NCBI GenBank assembly: GCA_964565705.1
Contig: CAZMGD010000051.1
Span: 1-28,343, forward strand
Reading direction: 5' to 3'
DNA: 28,343 nt
Origin: CAZMGD01 sp964565705
GTDB taxonomy: Bacteria; Actinomycetota; Acidimicrobiia; Acidimicrobiales; Ilumatobacteraceae
Below the pieces are notes generated by a model, which saw only the letters and a list, made by a program, of their open reading frames with translations, was not told where the DNA came from and did no database searches. How positions within the stretch are numbered: the first letter of the stretch is position 1; the number at the start of each line of letters is the position of its first letter. The position numbers were made by a program, and so were the translations under genes. Positions 1 through 6,983 of this stretch are shown in pieces.

Positions 1-266
1 TACCCCACCCACTAGCTGATAGGCCGCGAGACCCTCCCGATCCGATAAATCTTTCGTCAATGCCCCAGGAGGGGCTCCGACGGCATCCGGTATTAGCAGG
101 TGTTTCCACCTGTTATTCCAGAGACCGGGATAGGTTCCTCACGTGTTACTCACCCGTTCGCCACTAGATCTTCCTCAGTGTTGCCACTGATTGGATCCCG
201 TTCGACTTGCATGTATGAAGCACGCCGCCAGCGTTCGTCCTGAGCCAGGATCAAACTCTCCAAAAA
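1..266 (-). rRNA. rrs: 16S ribosomal RNA, 5' part (partial)
   Basis: The reverse complement holds the universal 5' 16S primer site (AGAGTTTGATCCTGGCTCAG) at 240-259, followed by the conserved GACGAACGCTGGCGGCG and, further on, GGCGAACGGGTGAGTAACACG. Counting seven bases upstream of the primer site places the mature 5' end near 266. The gene runs leftwards out of the window, so only roughly the first 265 nt are present. The helix sequences look actinobacterial; assignment to Acidimicrobiia is an impression from memory, not a search. The rRNA operon lies directly downstream of tyrS on the same strand. Confidence 0.97.
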
Positions 267-604
267 GAACCCGATCGAGCGAGCTCGACCTTCGTTCATG
301 GCGAGCGCAGTGTCACCAGCGGAATCTGCTGGCCACTTGACACTGCGATCCAGGCGGCCGGTGTACTACCGGCCATCTGTTAAATACTGCGAGGTCGGAT
401 GGGAATCCGACCTCAGAATTGACAAGCAGGTTCCTCGTCCGAGCACCGAGGTGCTCCGACGACTTCCTGCCCGCACTGGCGTTCAGTCTTCTCTTCCGTT
501 TTCAAGGAGCCGAAGCTCGTCGGCACACGCTGTCGGGCCCGGAGGCTGGATGGCGGTGGTGCCGGTGGCCCTTCCGTGCCGCTTGTGGCGGCTCCGTGGG
601 GCGA
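267..604 (-). other. rRNA operon leader (pre-16S), structured
   Basis: This is the only stretch above 300 bases without a gene. Read on the minus strand it is the transcribed leader between the candidate promoter and 16S. It holds three clear hairpins: 391-414 (10-bp perfect stem, 4-nt loop), 356-374 (7-bp stem, 5-nt loop) and 309-344 (outer arms AGTGTCA/TGACACT with an inner CCAGC/GCTGG stem). A sequence reading CTCCTTGAAAAC on the minus strand (498-509) resembles boxA-type antitermination or processing elements of rRNA leaders and spacers. No convincing ORF is present. Roles in processing and antitermination are inferred from position. Confidence 0.6.
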
Positions 605-610
605 GGAGAC

Positions 611-639
611 AAGCTAGCAACGGCGGGGGCCCGCATCAA
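611..639 (-). promoter_or_regulatory. candidate rRNA operon promoter
   Basis: On the minus strand a -35-like TTGATG (634-639) is separated by exactly 17 nt from a -10-like TAGCTT (611-616). Position and spacing fit a sigma70-type promoter for the 16S gene, with transcription starting near 604. The hexamers match consensus only partly, and additional rRNA promoters inside tyrS cannot be excluded. Confidence 0.4.
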
Positions 640-646
640 CCTGGCC

Positions 647-671
647 GGCGGAAATCTTCCAGGAATCCGCC
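647..671 (-). terminator. candidate tyrS terminator hairpin
   Basis: GGCGGA (647-652) pairs with TCCGCC (666-671), with an inner TTCC/GGAA pairing. The hairpin lies 31 nt past the tyrS stop and just upstream of the candidate rRNA promoter, so it could separate tyrS transcription from the rRNA operon. It has no U-tract, which is common for actinobacterial terminators. Confidence 0.35.
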
Positions 672-701
672 GCACACCTGGTCAGGCCGCTTGGACGCGC
701 T

Positions 702-1964
702 TCAGGGGAGCCGCACCAGGCGGTGGGTCTTCTTGCCCCGAGACAGGACGAAGAAGCGACCGTGCAGCGGGGCCGTGTCGGCGAGGGACGCGTCCTCGGA
801 GATCACCGAGCCGTTGACGCGGTAGCTCCGCTGGACCAGACCCCGGCGAGCCTCGCCCTTGGAGCTTGCGAGGCCGGCAGCGACGAGGGTCTCCACCGCG
901 TCGGCGAGGCCGGCGAGGTCTCGCTCGAACGAGCCCACCTCGGTGGCGACGAGCTCGAGAGCGTCGGTCGAGGCCTCGGCGGGATCGCCGCCGAACAGGA
1001 TGCGGGCCGCTTCCTCGGCGGCGTCGGCCGCCTTGGCGCCGTGCACCATGACCGTCATCTCCCGCGATAACGCCCGCTGCGTGATCCGCTGCTCGGGGGC
1101 GGCCGCAGCCTGGGCGGTCAGCTCCTCGATCTCCTCCAGGGAACGCATCGAGAGCATCCGCAGGTAGGTGGGCGCCATCGCGTCGTCGACCTGCACCCAG
1201 AACTGGCTGAACTGGTACGGCGACGTCCGCGCTGCATCGAGCCACACGGCACCGCCTGCGGACTTGCCGAACTTGGAGCCGTCGCTGTTGGTCACGAGCG
1301 GATGCGTGATCGCGTGTGCCGAGGCGCCGAGGCGCCGGCGGATGAGGTCGACACCGGCCACGATGTTGCCCCACTGGTCCGATCCGCCGCCCTGCAGCTC
1401 GACGCCCTCGGCCTCGTAGAGATGGCGGAAGTCGTTGGCTTGCAGCAGCGAGTAGCTGAACTCGGTGTACGACAGCCCGGTCTCGAGCCGGTTGCGCACC
1501 GAGTCCTTGGTCAGCATCGTGTTGACGCTCACGTACTTGCCGACGTCGCGAAGGAAGTCGAGCACACCGAGTGGCTCCGTCCAGTCGGCGTTGTTGACGA
1601 GTCGGGCCTGTGCCGTTCCTGGCTCGAAGTCGATCAGGCGACGGAGCTGACGCTCGATGCACTCGACGTTGTGGCGCAGCGCGTCGGCGTCGAGGAGGTT
1701 GCGCTCTTCGCTGCGTCCGGACGGATCACCGACCATCCCCGTCGCCCCACCGGCGAGCGCGTACGGCCGGTGCCCGGCGAGTTGGAAGCGCCGCAGGTAC
1801 AGCTGACCGACGAGGTGCCCCACGTGGAGCGAGTCGGCGGTCGGGTCGAAGCCGACGTACAGGCTGAGCGGACCCTCGGCCAGGCGGTGGCTGAGCGCGG
1901 CGCGGTCGGTGACGTCGTGGATCAGTCCACGCGCGTCGAGGTCGGCGAGCAGGTCGTCGGGCAC
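702..1964 (-). CDS. tyrS: tyrosyl-tRNA synthetase
   Basis: This class I aminoacyl-tRNA synthetase charges tRNA-Tyr in the cytoplasm. The 420-residue product has the usual bacterial length. The HIGH-type motif is HVGH (residues 47-50), the KMSKS-type loop is KFGKS (231-235), QGGGSDQWGNI (191-201) is the conserved Tyr-binding region, and an S4-like RNA-binding domain ends the protein (about 355-415). The open frame extends 43 codons upstream into the next gene, but I choose the GTG at 1962-1964: the product then starts PDDLLADLDARGLI, as TyrS proteins usually do, and TACGTT sits 7 nt upstream as a leaderless-type -10 box. The next gene upstream ends 43 nt away on the same strand. The rRNA operon follows downstream, and mpg lies nearby as in other Actinobacteria. 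Confidence 0.97.
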   Translation of the reverse strand: MPDDLLADLDARGLIHDVTDRAALSHRLAEGPLSLYVGFDPTADSLHVGHLVGQLYLRRFQLAGHRPYALAGGATGMVGDPSGRSEERNLLDADALRHNVECIERQLRRLIDFEPGTAQARLVNNADWTEPLGVLDFLRDVGKYVSVNTMLTKDSVRNRLETGLSYTEFSYSLLQANDFRHLYEAEGVELQGGGSDQWGNIVAGVDLIRRRLGASAHAITHPLVTNSDGSKFGKSAGGAVWLDAARTSPYQFSQFWVQVDDAMAPTYLRMLSMRSLEEIEELTAQAAAAPEQRITQRALSREMTVMVHGAKAADAAEEAARILFGGDPAEASTDALELVATEVGSFERDLAGLADAVETLVAAGLASSKGEARRGLVQRSYRVNGSVISEDASLADTAPLHGRFFVLSRGKKTHRLVRLP

Positions 1965-1971
1965 CGGATCA

Positions 1972-1977
1972 AACGTA
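1972..1977 (-). promoter_or_regulatory. leaderless -10 box of tyrS
   Basis: TACGTT on the minus strand, 7 nt upstream of the chosen GTG. It implies transcription starting at or next to the start codon and supports that start. No good -35 is visible. Confidence 0.5.
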
Positions 1978-2007
1978 TCGTCGTGGCCGGCCGCGTCGGC
2001 CCGGCAT

Positions 2008-2658
2008 TCAGTCCGAGGACCGCTCGTAGGCCAGGGCCTCGGCGTAGCCCCGGTCGAGGTCGGCGCGCACCAGCGACGCTGCGAACGCACCACCCGTCTG
2101 GCATTCGATGATGTCCGCGCCGTCGGGCGCGTCGGCGAAGCTGGACCACACCTCCGGATCCCACATGCCGCTGCGCATGAACGCCTTCGCGCAGTGGATG
2201 AAGGTGCCGACCACCTCGACGCCGATGGCGGTCACGGGTGTGCGCGGCAGGGGGAACCGGGCGAGCAGGTCCGGGTCGCGGCTGATCCATGCCCTGCCGT
2301 TCACACGGACGGTCTCGTTCTTGCCGGGGTGCACCAGCAGGATGCCGACCTGGCCGGTGGCGAGGATGTTCTCCATCGTGTCGAGGCGGTTGTTGCCGCC
2401 CAGGTCGGCGATCGCGAGGCGGCGCTCGTCGAGCACCTGGATGAACCCGCTCGGTCCACCGCGCGGTGAGACATCGGCCGCGCCGTCGGCGTCGAACGTG
2501 CCGACCGCGGCGAACGTCGCCCGTTCGATGAACGTCCGCGACGCCGCGTCGATGACCGCCTTCTCCTTCTGGACCACGACCGGGTGCGGATCGCGGTAGA
2601 GCGTGCGCAACTCCTCGACGGTGGTGATCGTCTGCTGGAACGCTTCGGTATCCGACAT
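2008..2658 (-). CDS. PPOX-type FMN flavoprotein (MSMEG_1061-like)
   Basis: The 216-residue protein resembles the pyridoxamine 5'-phosphate oxidase-like split-barrel flavoproteins, and most closely the actinobacterial MSMEG_1061 subfamily. Visible hallmarks are an FIERATFAAVGTFDADGAADVSPRGG segment type (residues about 51-75, broken here by short motifs such as DVSPRGGPSGF), GGNNRLDTMENIL, and VRVNGRAWI. Members bind FMN or F420 and may reduce or oxidise small molecules; the substrate here is unknown. The ATG at 2658 is preceded 8 nt upstream by TAGGGT, a leaderless-type -10. The gene is divergent from the DUF2332 gene and precedes tyrS by 43 nt, though tyrS seems to have its own promoter. The family call is firm; the function is not. 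Confidence 0.85.
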   Translation of the reverse strand: MSDTEAFQQTITTVEELRTLYRDPHPVVVQKEKAVIDAASRTFIERATFAAVGTFDADGAADVSPRGGPSGFIQVLDERRLAIADLGGNNRLDTMENILATGQVGILLVHPGKNETVRVNGRAWISRDPDLLARFPLPRTPVTAIGVEVVGTFIHCAKAFMRSGMWDPEVWSSFADAPDGADIIECQTGGAFAASLVRADLDRGYAEALAYERSSD

Positions 2659-2666
2659 GATGGCCA

Positions 2667-2672
2667 ACCCTA
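2667..2672 (-). promoter_or_regulatory. leaderless -10 box of flavoprotein gene
   Basis: TAGGGT on the minus strand, 8 nt upstream of the ATG at 2658. It forms one side of a compact divergent promoter region with the DUF2332 gene. Confidence 0.55.
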
Positions 2673-2720
2673 GCGAGGGGTGGTCTCGCCGGAGCCGAGT
2701 CGAGTCACGATCGTTCCGCG

Positions 2721-2726
2721 TACGCT
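2721..2726 (+). promoter_or_regulatory. leaderless -10 box of DUF2332 gene
   Basis: TACGCT lies 7 nt upstream of the ATG at 2734. This decides between the ATG at 2734, the ATG at 2752 and more upstream in-frame starts. Confidence 0.5.
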
Positions 2727-2733
2727 CCGGTCG

Positions 2734-3792
2734 ATGGCTGCCGGTCCCACCATGCGCGACGCGTTGGTCCACCAGGCCCAGCAGTGCGCCGTGCTCGGCT
2801 CCCCGATGTACGCAGGGATGCTCGACGGGCTCGTGGCCGACTTCGATCGGGGCGGCATCACCCACCGGCTGCTCGATGGCAGGCCGGAGCGGCCGATCCA
2901 CGACGCCGTACCGCTGCGGCTGCTGGGAGCCATCCACCGCCTCGCGCTGCGCGGCGACGCGGCGGCGCTGGCTGCACGCTTTCCCTCCACCGGTGGGGAC
3001 GGTTCGGCGGTTCCCCTCGCTGATCTGCTCGATGTCGTGCGCGACCATCGCGCCGAGATCGACCTGCAGCTGTCCACGGCCGTGCAGACCAACGAGGTCG
3101 CTCGGTCGGCCCTGCTCGCAACGGGCTTCACCGCGATCGCTCGCCGCTGGCGCCGATCGGTGCGGATGCTGGAGGTCGGCGCGTCCGCTGGCCTGAACCT
3201 CAACTGGGATCGCTACTGGTACGACAGCGGTTCGTCGACCGCGGGCGAACCGTCGAGCACGGTCCGTTTCGATGCCCGGACCGTCCCAGCGCCGTGGGGC
3301 GACCCCGTCGACCTGAGCGGTGAGGTGGCGGTCCACCGGCGACGTGGCTGTGACGCCGCGCCGCTCGATCCGGCCCGCCCCGAGGATCGGCAGCGGCTCC
3401 TGTCGTTCGTGTGGCCTGATCAGCTGCACCGGTTCGAACGGCTCGCTGCTGCGCTCCAGATCGCGCGCGACCATCCCCCGACGGTCGACAGGGCCGACGC
3501 CGGCGACTGGCTGGCCGAGTGCCTGCCAGACGTCGAGCGCGGCGTGGGCACGATCGTCTACCACTCGATCGTCTGGCAGTACCTGGACGGCACGACGCGA
3601 GATGCGACGCGCGCCGCGTTGCGTGTCGCCGGGGAGCGCGCGACCCACGGCGCTCCACTGGCGTGGATGCGGATGGAGCCGGCCGGCGCGGTCGCCGACC
3701 TGCGGATCACGATGTGGCCCGGCGCGATCGAGGATGTGGTGGCGCACTCCGGCTACCACGGCCAGAGCGTGCGTCTCGGACCACCCCGCTGA
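2734..3792 (+). CDS. DUF2332 family protein
   Basis: The 352-residue product matches the DUF2332 family, common in Actinobacteria and of unknown function. Typical features are the N-terminal QAQQCAVLGSPMYAGML stretch, the central ARRWRRSVRMLEVGASAGLNLNWDRY-type segment (about residues 135-165, with EVGASAGLNL as core), and a C-terminal VYHSIVWQYL followed by LAWMRMEP. The GASAG core recalls the glycine loop of SAM-binding Rossmann folds, so a methyltransferase-like role is possible but unproven. I start at the ATG at 2734 because a TANNNT box sits 7 nt upstream. The gene is divergent from the flavoprotein gene, and its 3' end overlaps the 3' end of mpg on the other strand by 86 nt. Confidence 0.85.
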   Translation: MAAGPTMRDALVHQAQQCAVLGSPMYAGMLDGLVADFDRGGITHRLLDGRPERPIHDAVPLRLLGAIHRLALRGDAAALAARFPSTGGDGSAVPLADLLDVVRDHRAEIDLQLSTAVQTNEVARSALLATGFTAIARRWRRSVRMLEVGASAGLNLNWDRYWYDSGSSTAGEPSSTVRFDARTVPAPWGDPVDLSGEVAVHRRRGCDAAPLDPARPEDRQRLLSFVWPDQLHRFERLAAALQIARDHPPTVDRADAGDWLAECLPDVERGVGTIVYHSIVWQYLDGTTRDATRAALRVAGERATHGAPLAWMRMEPAGAVADLRITMWPGAIEDVVAHSGYHGQSVRLGPPR

Positions 3793-4345
3793 CCCGGATC
3801 CCCGGCACCACGAAGCGCCAGGGCAGGTCGACCGCCTTGCTGATCCCGATGCGGGGCGTGACGATGGGCGCTGGTGGCGGCGGCGTGCCGTCGTCACCGA
3901 GCCGAACCGGCCCGCCGGCGCACACGTCGCGCCCCGAGTCGGCCAGCGTCAGGCCCAGAGCCTGGCAGAGCTTGCCAGGCCCGTCCGTGAGGCCTGCCAG
4001 GGACACACCCGGCAGACGACGGGCCCGCATCTCCTCGATGCCCGACAGCGGCGTCAACGCCCGCAGCAGCACCGCCTGGCCGTCACCGTCGCGCCCGGTG
4101 ACGACGTTCGCGCAGTGGTGCATCCCGTAGCTCAAGTACACGTACAGGTGCCCGGCCGGCCCGAACATGACAGCGTTTCGGGCCGTGCGGCCACGGAACG
4201 TGTGGCTGGCGGCCTCGTCGCTGCGGTACGCCTCCACCTCCACGATCCGCCCCGAGCACTCCCCCACCGCCAGCACCTTGTTGAGCAGCAGTGGGGCGGT
4301 CTCGACGGCGTCGCGCTGGAGGAACGCTCGGTCGAGGGGGCGCAC
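3707..4345 (-). CDS. mpg: 3-methyladenine DNA glycosylase (AAG/MPG type)
   Basis: This enzyme removes alkylated purines to start base-excision repair. The 212-residue product carries the family hallmarks: the catalytic Glu in VEVEAYRSDEAASHTFRG, the NAVMFGPAGHLYVYLSYGMHHCANVV DNA-binding region (conserved Tyr residues and MH-CANVV), the LLRAL segment and DGPGKLCQALG. The reading frame extends to an ATG at 4372, but I choose the GTG at 4345 because TACGAT lies 6 nt upstream and the product then begins RPLDRAFLQRDA, as in homologues. The usual C-terminus would end shortly after PWRFVVPGIRVSG. Here about 24 basic, low-complexity residues follow, encoded antisense to the end of the DUF2332 gene, which suggests loss of an earlier stop. 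Confidence 0.93.
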   Translation of the reverse strand: MRPLDRAFLQRDAVETAPLLLNKVLAVGECSGRIVEVEAYRSDEAASHTFRGRTARNAVMFGPAGHLYVYLSYGMHHCANVVTGRDGDGQAVLLRALTPLSGIEEMRARRLPGVSLAGLTDGPGKLCQALGLTLADSGRDVCAGGPVRLGDDGTPPPPAPIVTPRIGISKAVDLPWRFVVPGIRVSGVVRDARSGRGSRSAPPHPRSRRATS

Positions 4346-4351
4346 GCGCGC

Positions 4352-4357
4352 ATCGTA
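4352..4357 (-). promoter_or_regulatory. leaderless -10 box of mpg
   Basis: TACGAT on the minus strand, 6 nt upstream of the GTG start at 4345. It supports the shorter mpg start. Confidence 0.45.
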
Positions 4358-4365
4358 CCGAGGGC

Positions 4366-4393
4366 TCGACACCGCGAAGCCACCCGGTACCGT
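4366..4393 (+). promoter_or_regulatory. promoter of dedA-family gene
   Basis: A -35-like TCGACA (4366-4371) and a -10-like TACCGT (4388-4393) are 16 nt apart. The -10 ends 8 nt before the ATG at 4402, again a leaderless arrangement. This is one of only two start regions here where I see a good -35. Confidence 0.55.
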
Positions 4394-4401
4394 TGGACAC
4401 C

Positions 4402-5037
4402 ATGTTCGCGAGCGTCTTCGGGTGGGTGAACGAGCTCACGAACTGGCTGAGTGACGTCTCCGGGAACTGGTGGTTCCTGATCGTGATCGCGGTGATCGCC
4501 TATCTCGACTCGGTGATCCCGGTCGTGCCGAGCGAGACCTGTGTGATCATCGGTGGCGTCGCCGCAGCCAACGGCGAGTACCCGCTGTGGGCGGTGATCC
4601 TGTGCGGCGCAGCCGGCGCCTTCCTCGGCGACAGCACCGCGTACCTGGTCGGACGGCGCGCGGCGTGGCGCTTCGAACGTCGCGCCGAGCGCAGACCGTC
4701 GTTCGCCAGACGCCTGGTGTGGGCCCGCGATCAGCTCGCCGCCCGTGGCGGGCTGCTGCTGATCACCGGCCGGTTCATCCCGGGCGGGCGCACCGCGCTG
4801 ACCCTCTCGTCGGGCATCACACGCCAGCCACGTCCGTGGTTCACGTTCTGGATCGCGATCGCCGTCGCGATCTGGGCGTGCTACGCCTCGCTGCTCGGGT
4901 ACCTCGGCGGCAAGGCGTTCGAGGAGAACCACACCGCGGCGTTCGTCGTCGCCTTCGGCGCGTCGCTCGGCGTCACGCTGCTGATCGAGCTCGTCCGCCA
5001 CCTCCGCGGCCGGAGCAAGGAGCTCCCCGTCGTCTGA
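4402..5037 (+). CDS. DedA-family membrane protein (VTT domain)
   Basis: The 211-residue integral membrane protein belongs to the DedA/VTT family, some members of which move undecaprenyl phosphate or phospholipids between membrane leaflets. Hydrophobic segments lie at about 22-42, 47-84, 139-160 and 177-199. The conserved acidic residue E45 follows a re-entrant VVPS segment, and the amphipathic GRFIPGGR motif is at 123-130, matching the F/RxxPGxR signature. A basic loop (about 85-110) and a basic C-terminus are likely cytoplasmic. The start is the ATG at 4402 with a leaderless-type promoter. The gene is divergent from mpg and convergent with argH. The transported lipid cannot be told from sequence. 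Confidence 0.9.
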   Translation: MFASVFGWVNELTNWLSDVSGNWWFLIVIAVIAYLDSVIPVVPSETCVIIGGVAAANGEYPLWAVILCGAAGAFLGDSTAYLVGRRAAWRFERRAERRPSFARRLVWARDQLAARGGLLLITGRFIPGGRTALTLSSGITRQPRPWFTFWIAIAVAIWACYASLLGYLGGKAFEENHTAAFVVAFGASLGVTLLIELVRHLRGRSKELPVV

Positions 5038-5042
5038 CGCCA

Positions 5043-5098
5043 GGTGTCAGAGCTTCCCGACTCACCGGGCTGGTCAGCCCGCGCCGGGTTCTGACACC
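5043..5098. terminator. long palindrome between convergent dedA-family gene and argH
   Basis: Nine-base arms GGTGTCAGA (5043-5051) and TCTGACACC (5090-5098) enclose a perfect inner hairpin (CGGGCTG, gt, CAGCCCG; 5066-5081). Between two convergent genes it is well placed to stop transcription from both sides. It also overlaps the argH 3' end: the argH TGA (5074-5076) lies inside the inner hairpin, so the last 6-8 residues of ArgH are encoded by the palindrome. This may be an inserted repeat. Confidence 0.55.
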
Positions 5099-6510
5099 GC
5101 GGGTCGCAGGCGGGCGCCCTGGGCGTCGAGTGCTCGTTCGAAGGCGGCGAGTTGGATCGTGACGGGACCGGGGCCGGCGCCGCCGGGTGACGTGCGGCGG
5201 CTGACGCCGACGCCGGGGGCGACCAGCGCGGCCGCCTCGGGCCCGAGCTGCGCGTCGGCGGCGACCAGCTCGGCGAGGGCTCCCTCTCCGGAGAGCGACC
5301 GGCGCACCAGCGCGCCGACGACCGCGTGGGCCTCGCGGAACGGGGTGCCCTGCACCACCAACCACTCGGCGAGATCGGTGGCAGCCATCGCGTCCGCGTC
5401 GGCGGCTTCGCGCATCCGGTCGGGCACGAACGTCGCCGATGCCACCATGCCGGCGACCGCGGCCGCGGCGAGACCGACCTGCTCGACGGAGTCGAACAAC
5501 GCCTCCTTGTCCTCCTGCAGATCGCGGTTGTAGGCGAGCGGGAGTCCCTTCAGGGTGGCCAGCAGGCCGGTCAGGTTGCCGATCAGCCGGCCCGTCTTGC
5601 CCCGAGCGAGCTCGGCGATGTCCGGGTTCTTCTTCTGGGGCAGCATCGATGAACCGGTCGCGTAGGCGTCGTCGAGGCGGGCGAAGCCGAACTCGTCGCT
5701 GGTCCACAGCACCCATTCCTCTCCCATGCGCGAGAGGTGGATGCCGGCGAGCGCCAGATCGAACAGTGCCTCGGCGACGAAGTCGCGGTCGCTCACCGCG
5801 TCGAGCGAGTTGTCGAACGGGCGGGCGAAGCCCAGCGCTGCGGCGGTGAACGCCGGATCGAGGGGCAGTGACGAGCCGGCCAGCGCCCCAGCACCGAGCG
5901 GTGAGACGTCGAGCCGGTCGATCGTGGCGAGCAGCCGGTCGACGTCGCGGGCCAACGCCCAGCCGTGGGCGAGGAGGTGGTGGGCCAGGAGCACCGGCTG
6001 CGCCCGCTGGAGGTGGGTGTACCCGGGTAGGTACACGGCATCGGCCCCGGTGCCCGCCTGGCGCGCGCGCTCGAGCAGCACGCGCTGCAGGTCGACGAGG
6101 TGCCCGGCCACGGCGCGCAGGTTGTCCTTGCACCACAGTCGCAGCGCGGTCGCGACCTGGTCGTTGCGGCTCCGTCCGGTGTGGAGCTTCGCGCCGGTGG
6201 CCCCGGCGACCTCGGTGACCCGCCGCTCGATCGCGGTGTGGATGTCCTCGTCGCTCGACGCGAACGCGAACGTGCCGTCCTGCATCTCCTGCTGGACGAC
6301 GCCGAGGGCGCGGAGCACCTCGTCGCACTCGGCGTCCGTGAGGATCCCGGCGTTCGCCAGGCCTGCCACGTGCGCCCGGCTGCCGGCGATGTCGTGGCGC
6401 CAGAGCCGGCGATCGAATCCGATGCTCTCGGTGAACGCCATCAGCGCGTCGGCGGGACCGCCTTCGAAGCGCCCGTGCCAGAGCGCCTTGCCCGTCGGTG
6501 ACTCGCTCAC
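5074..6510 (-). CDS. argH: argininosuccinate lyase
   Basis: ArgH splits argininosuccinate into arginine and fumarate, the last step of arginine synthesis. The 478-residue product shows the fumarase/aspartase superfamily regions: HTGRSRNDQ (110-118), GYTHLQRAQP (163-172) and the mobile-loop signature GSSMLPQKKNPD (286-297), which holds the catalytic Ser. The GTG start at 6510 overlaps the argR stop as GTGA, the same 4-nt coupling used throughout this operon. ArgH is the last gene of the operon. argG, whose product supplies the ArgH substrate and which often sits just before argH, is not here. The final residues (about SEPGAG) come from the palindrome that also acts as a likely terminator. Confidence 0.97.
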   Translation of the reverse strand: MSESPTGKALWHGRFEGGPADALMAFTESIGFDRRLWRHDIAGSRAHVAGLANAGILTDAECDEVLRALGVVQQEMQDGTFAFASSDEDIHTAIERRVTEVAGATGAKLHTGRSRNDQVATALRLWCKDNLRAVAGHLVDLQRVLLERARQAGTGADAVYLPGYTHLQRAQPVLLAHHLLAHGWALARDVDRLLATIDRLDVSPLGAGALAGSSLPLDPAFTAAALGFARPFDNSLDAVSDRDFVAEALFDLALAGIHLSRMGEEWVLWTSDEFGFARLDDAYATGSSMLPQKKNPDIAELARGKTGRLIGNLTGLLATLKGLPLAYNRDLQEDKEALFDSVEQVGLAAAAVAGMVASATFVPDRMREAADADAMAATDLAEWLVVQGTPFREAHAVVGALVRRSLSGEGALAELVAADAQLGPEAAALVAPGVGVSRRTSPGGAGPGPVTIQLAAFERALDAQGARLRPAVSEPGAG

Positions 6511-6983
6511 GTTCGTCCTCCTGCCAGGCCGGCGAGGTCGCGCAGGACGGCGGCGAGTCGTCGTCCGCCGGCGTCCTCGGTCGCGACGCACAACAGCGTG
6601 TCGTCCCCGGCGACGGTCCCGAGCAGCTCGGGCATGCCGCTGCGGTCGAGTGCAGATGCAACGACATGGGCGCACCCTGGTGGCGTGCGAACGACGACGA
6701 GGTTGGCGCTGTGCTCCACCTCGGCCACCCACTCCCCCATGACCCGCCGCAGCTGGTCGTGCGGCGCCAGGCGGGCGGGTTCGTAGTCAGGGATCGCGTA
6801 CGCGCTCTCACCGCCTGGCACACGGACCTTCATCGCCCCGAGATCGTCGAGGTCGCGCGACACGGTGGCCTGGGTGGCGACGATCCCCTCGCCGGCGAGC
6901 AGGTCCACGAGCTGTGGCTGGTTGGTGACCTGGTGCTGGCCGACGAGCCGCACGATCGCCTGCTGGCGCTGCACCTTGCTCAT
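6507..6983 (-). CDS. argR: arginine repressor ArgR
   Basis: ArgR is the arginine-responsive hexameric regulator of arginine genes. The 158-residue product has the N-terminal winged helix (about 5-70, recognition region ATVSRDLDDLG at 39-49) and the C-terminal oligomerisation and arginine-binding domain with the signature GTVAGDDT (122-129). The ATG at 6983 overlaps the argF stop as ATGA. Its place inside the operon implies self-regulation, and two candidate operators overlap the argC promoter. Confidence 0.97.
   Translation of the reverse strand: MSKVQRQQAIVRLVGQHQVTNQPQLVDLLAGEGIVATQATVSRDLDDLGAMKVRVPGGESAYAIPDYEPARLAPHDQLRRVMGEWVAEVEHSANLVVVRTPPGCAHVVASALDRSGMPELLGTVAGDDTLLCVATEDAGGRRLAAVLRDLAGLAGGRT

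Noticed and set aside
337..366. TTGACA on the plus strand at 337-342 as a promoter
   Set aside because: No fitting -10 lies 16-18 nt downstream and no plus-strand gene follows. TTGACA at 419-424 fails in the same way.
1302..2111. Long plus-strand open frame antisense to tyrS and the flavoprotein gene
   Set aside because: It is a GC-rich shadow of the coding strand, with no recognisable domain; the minus strand encodes clear TyrS motifs. Similar long shadows opposite argB (9123-10238), argH (5726-6742) and priA (25076-27526) were dropped for the same reason.
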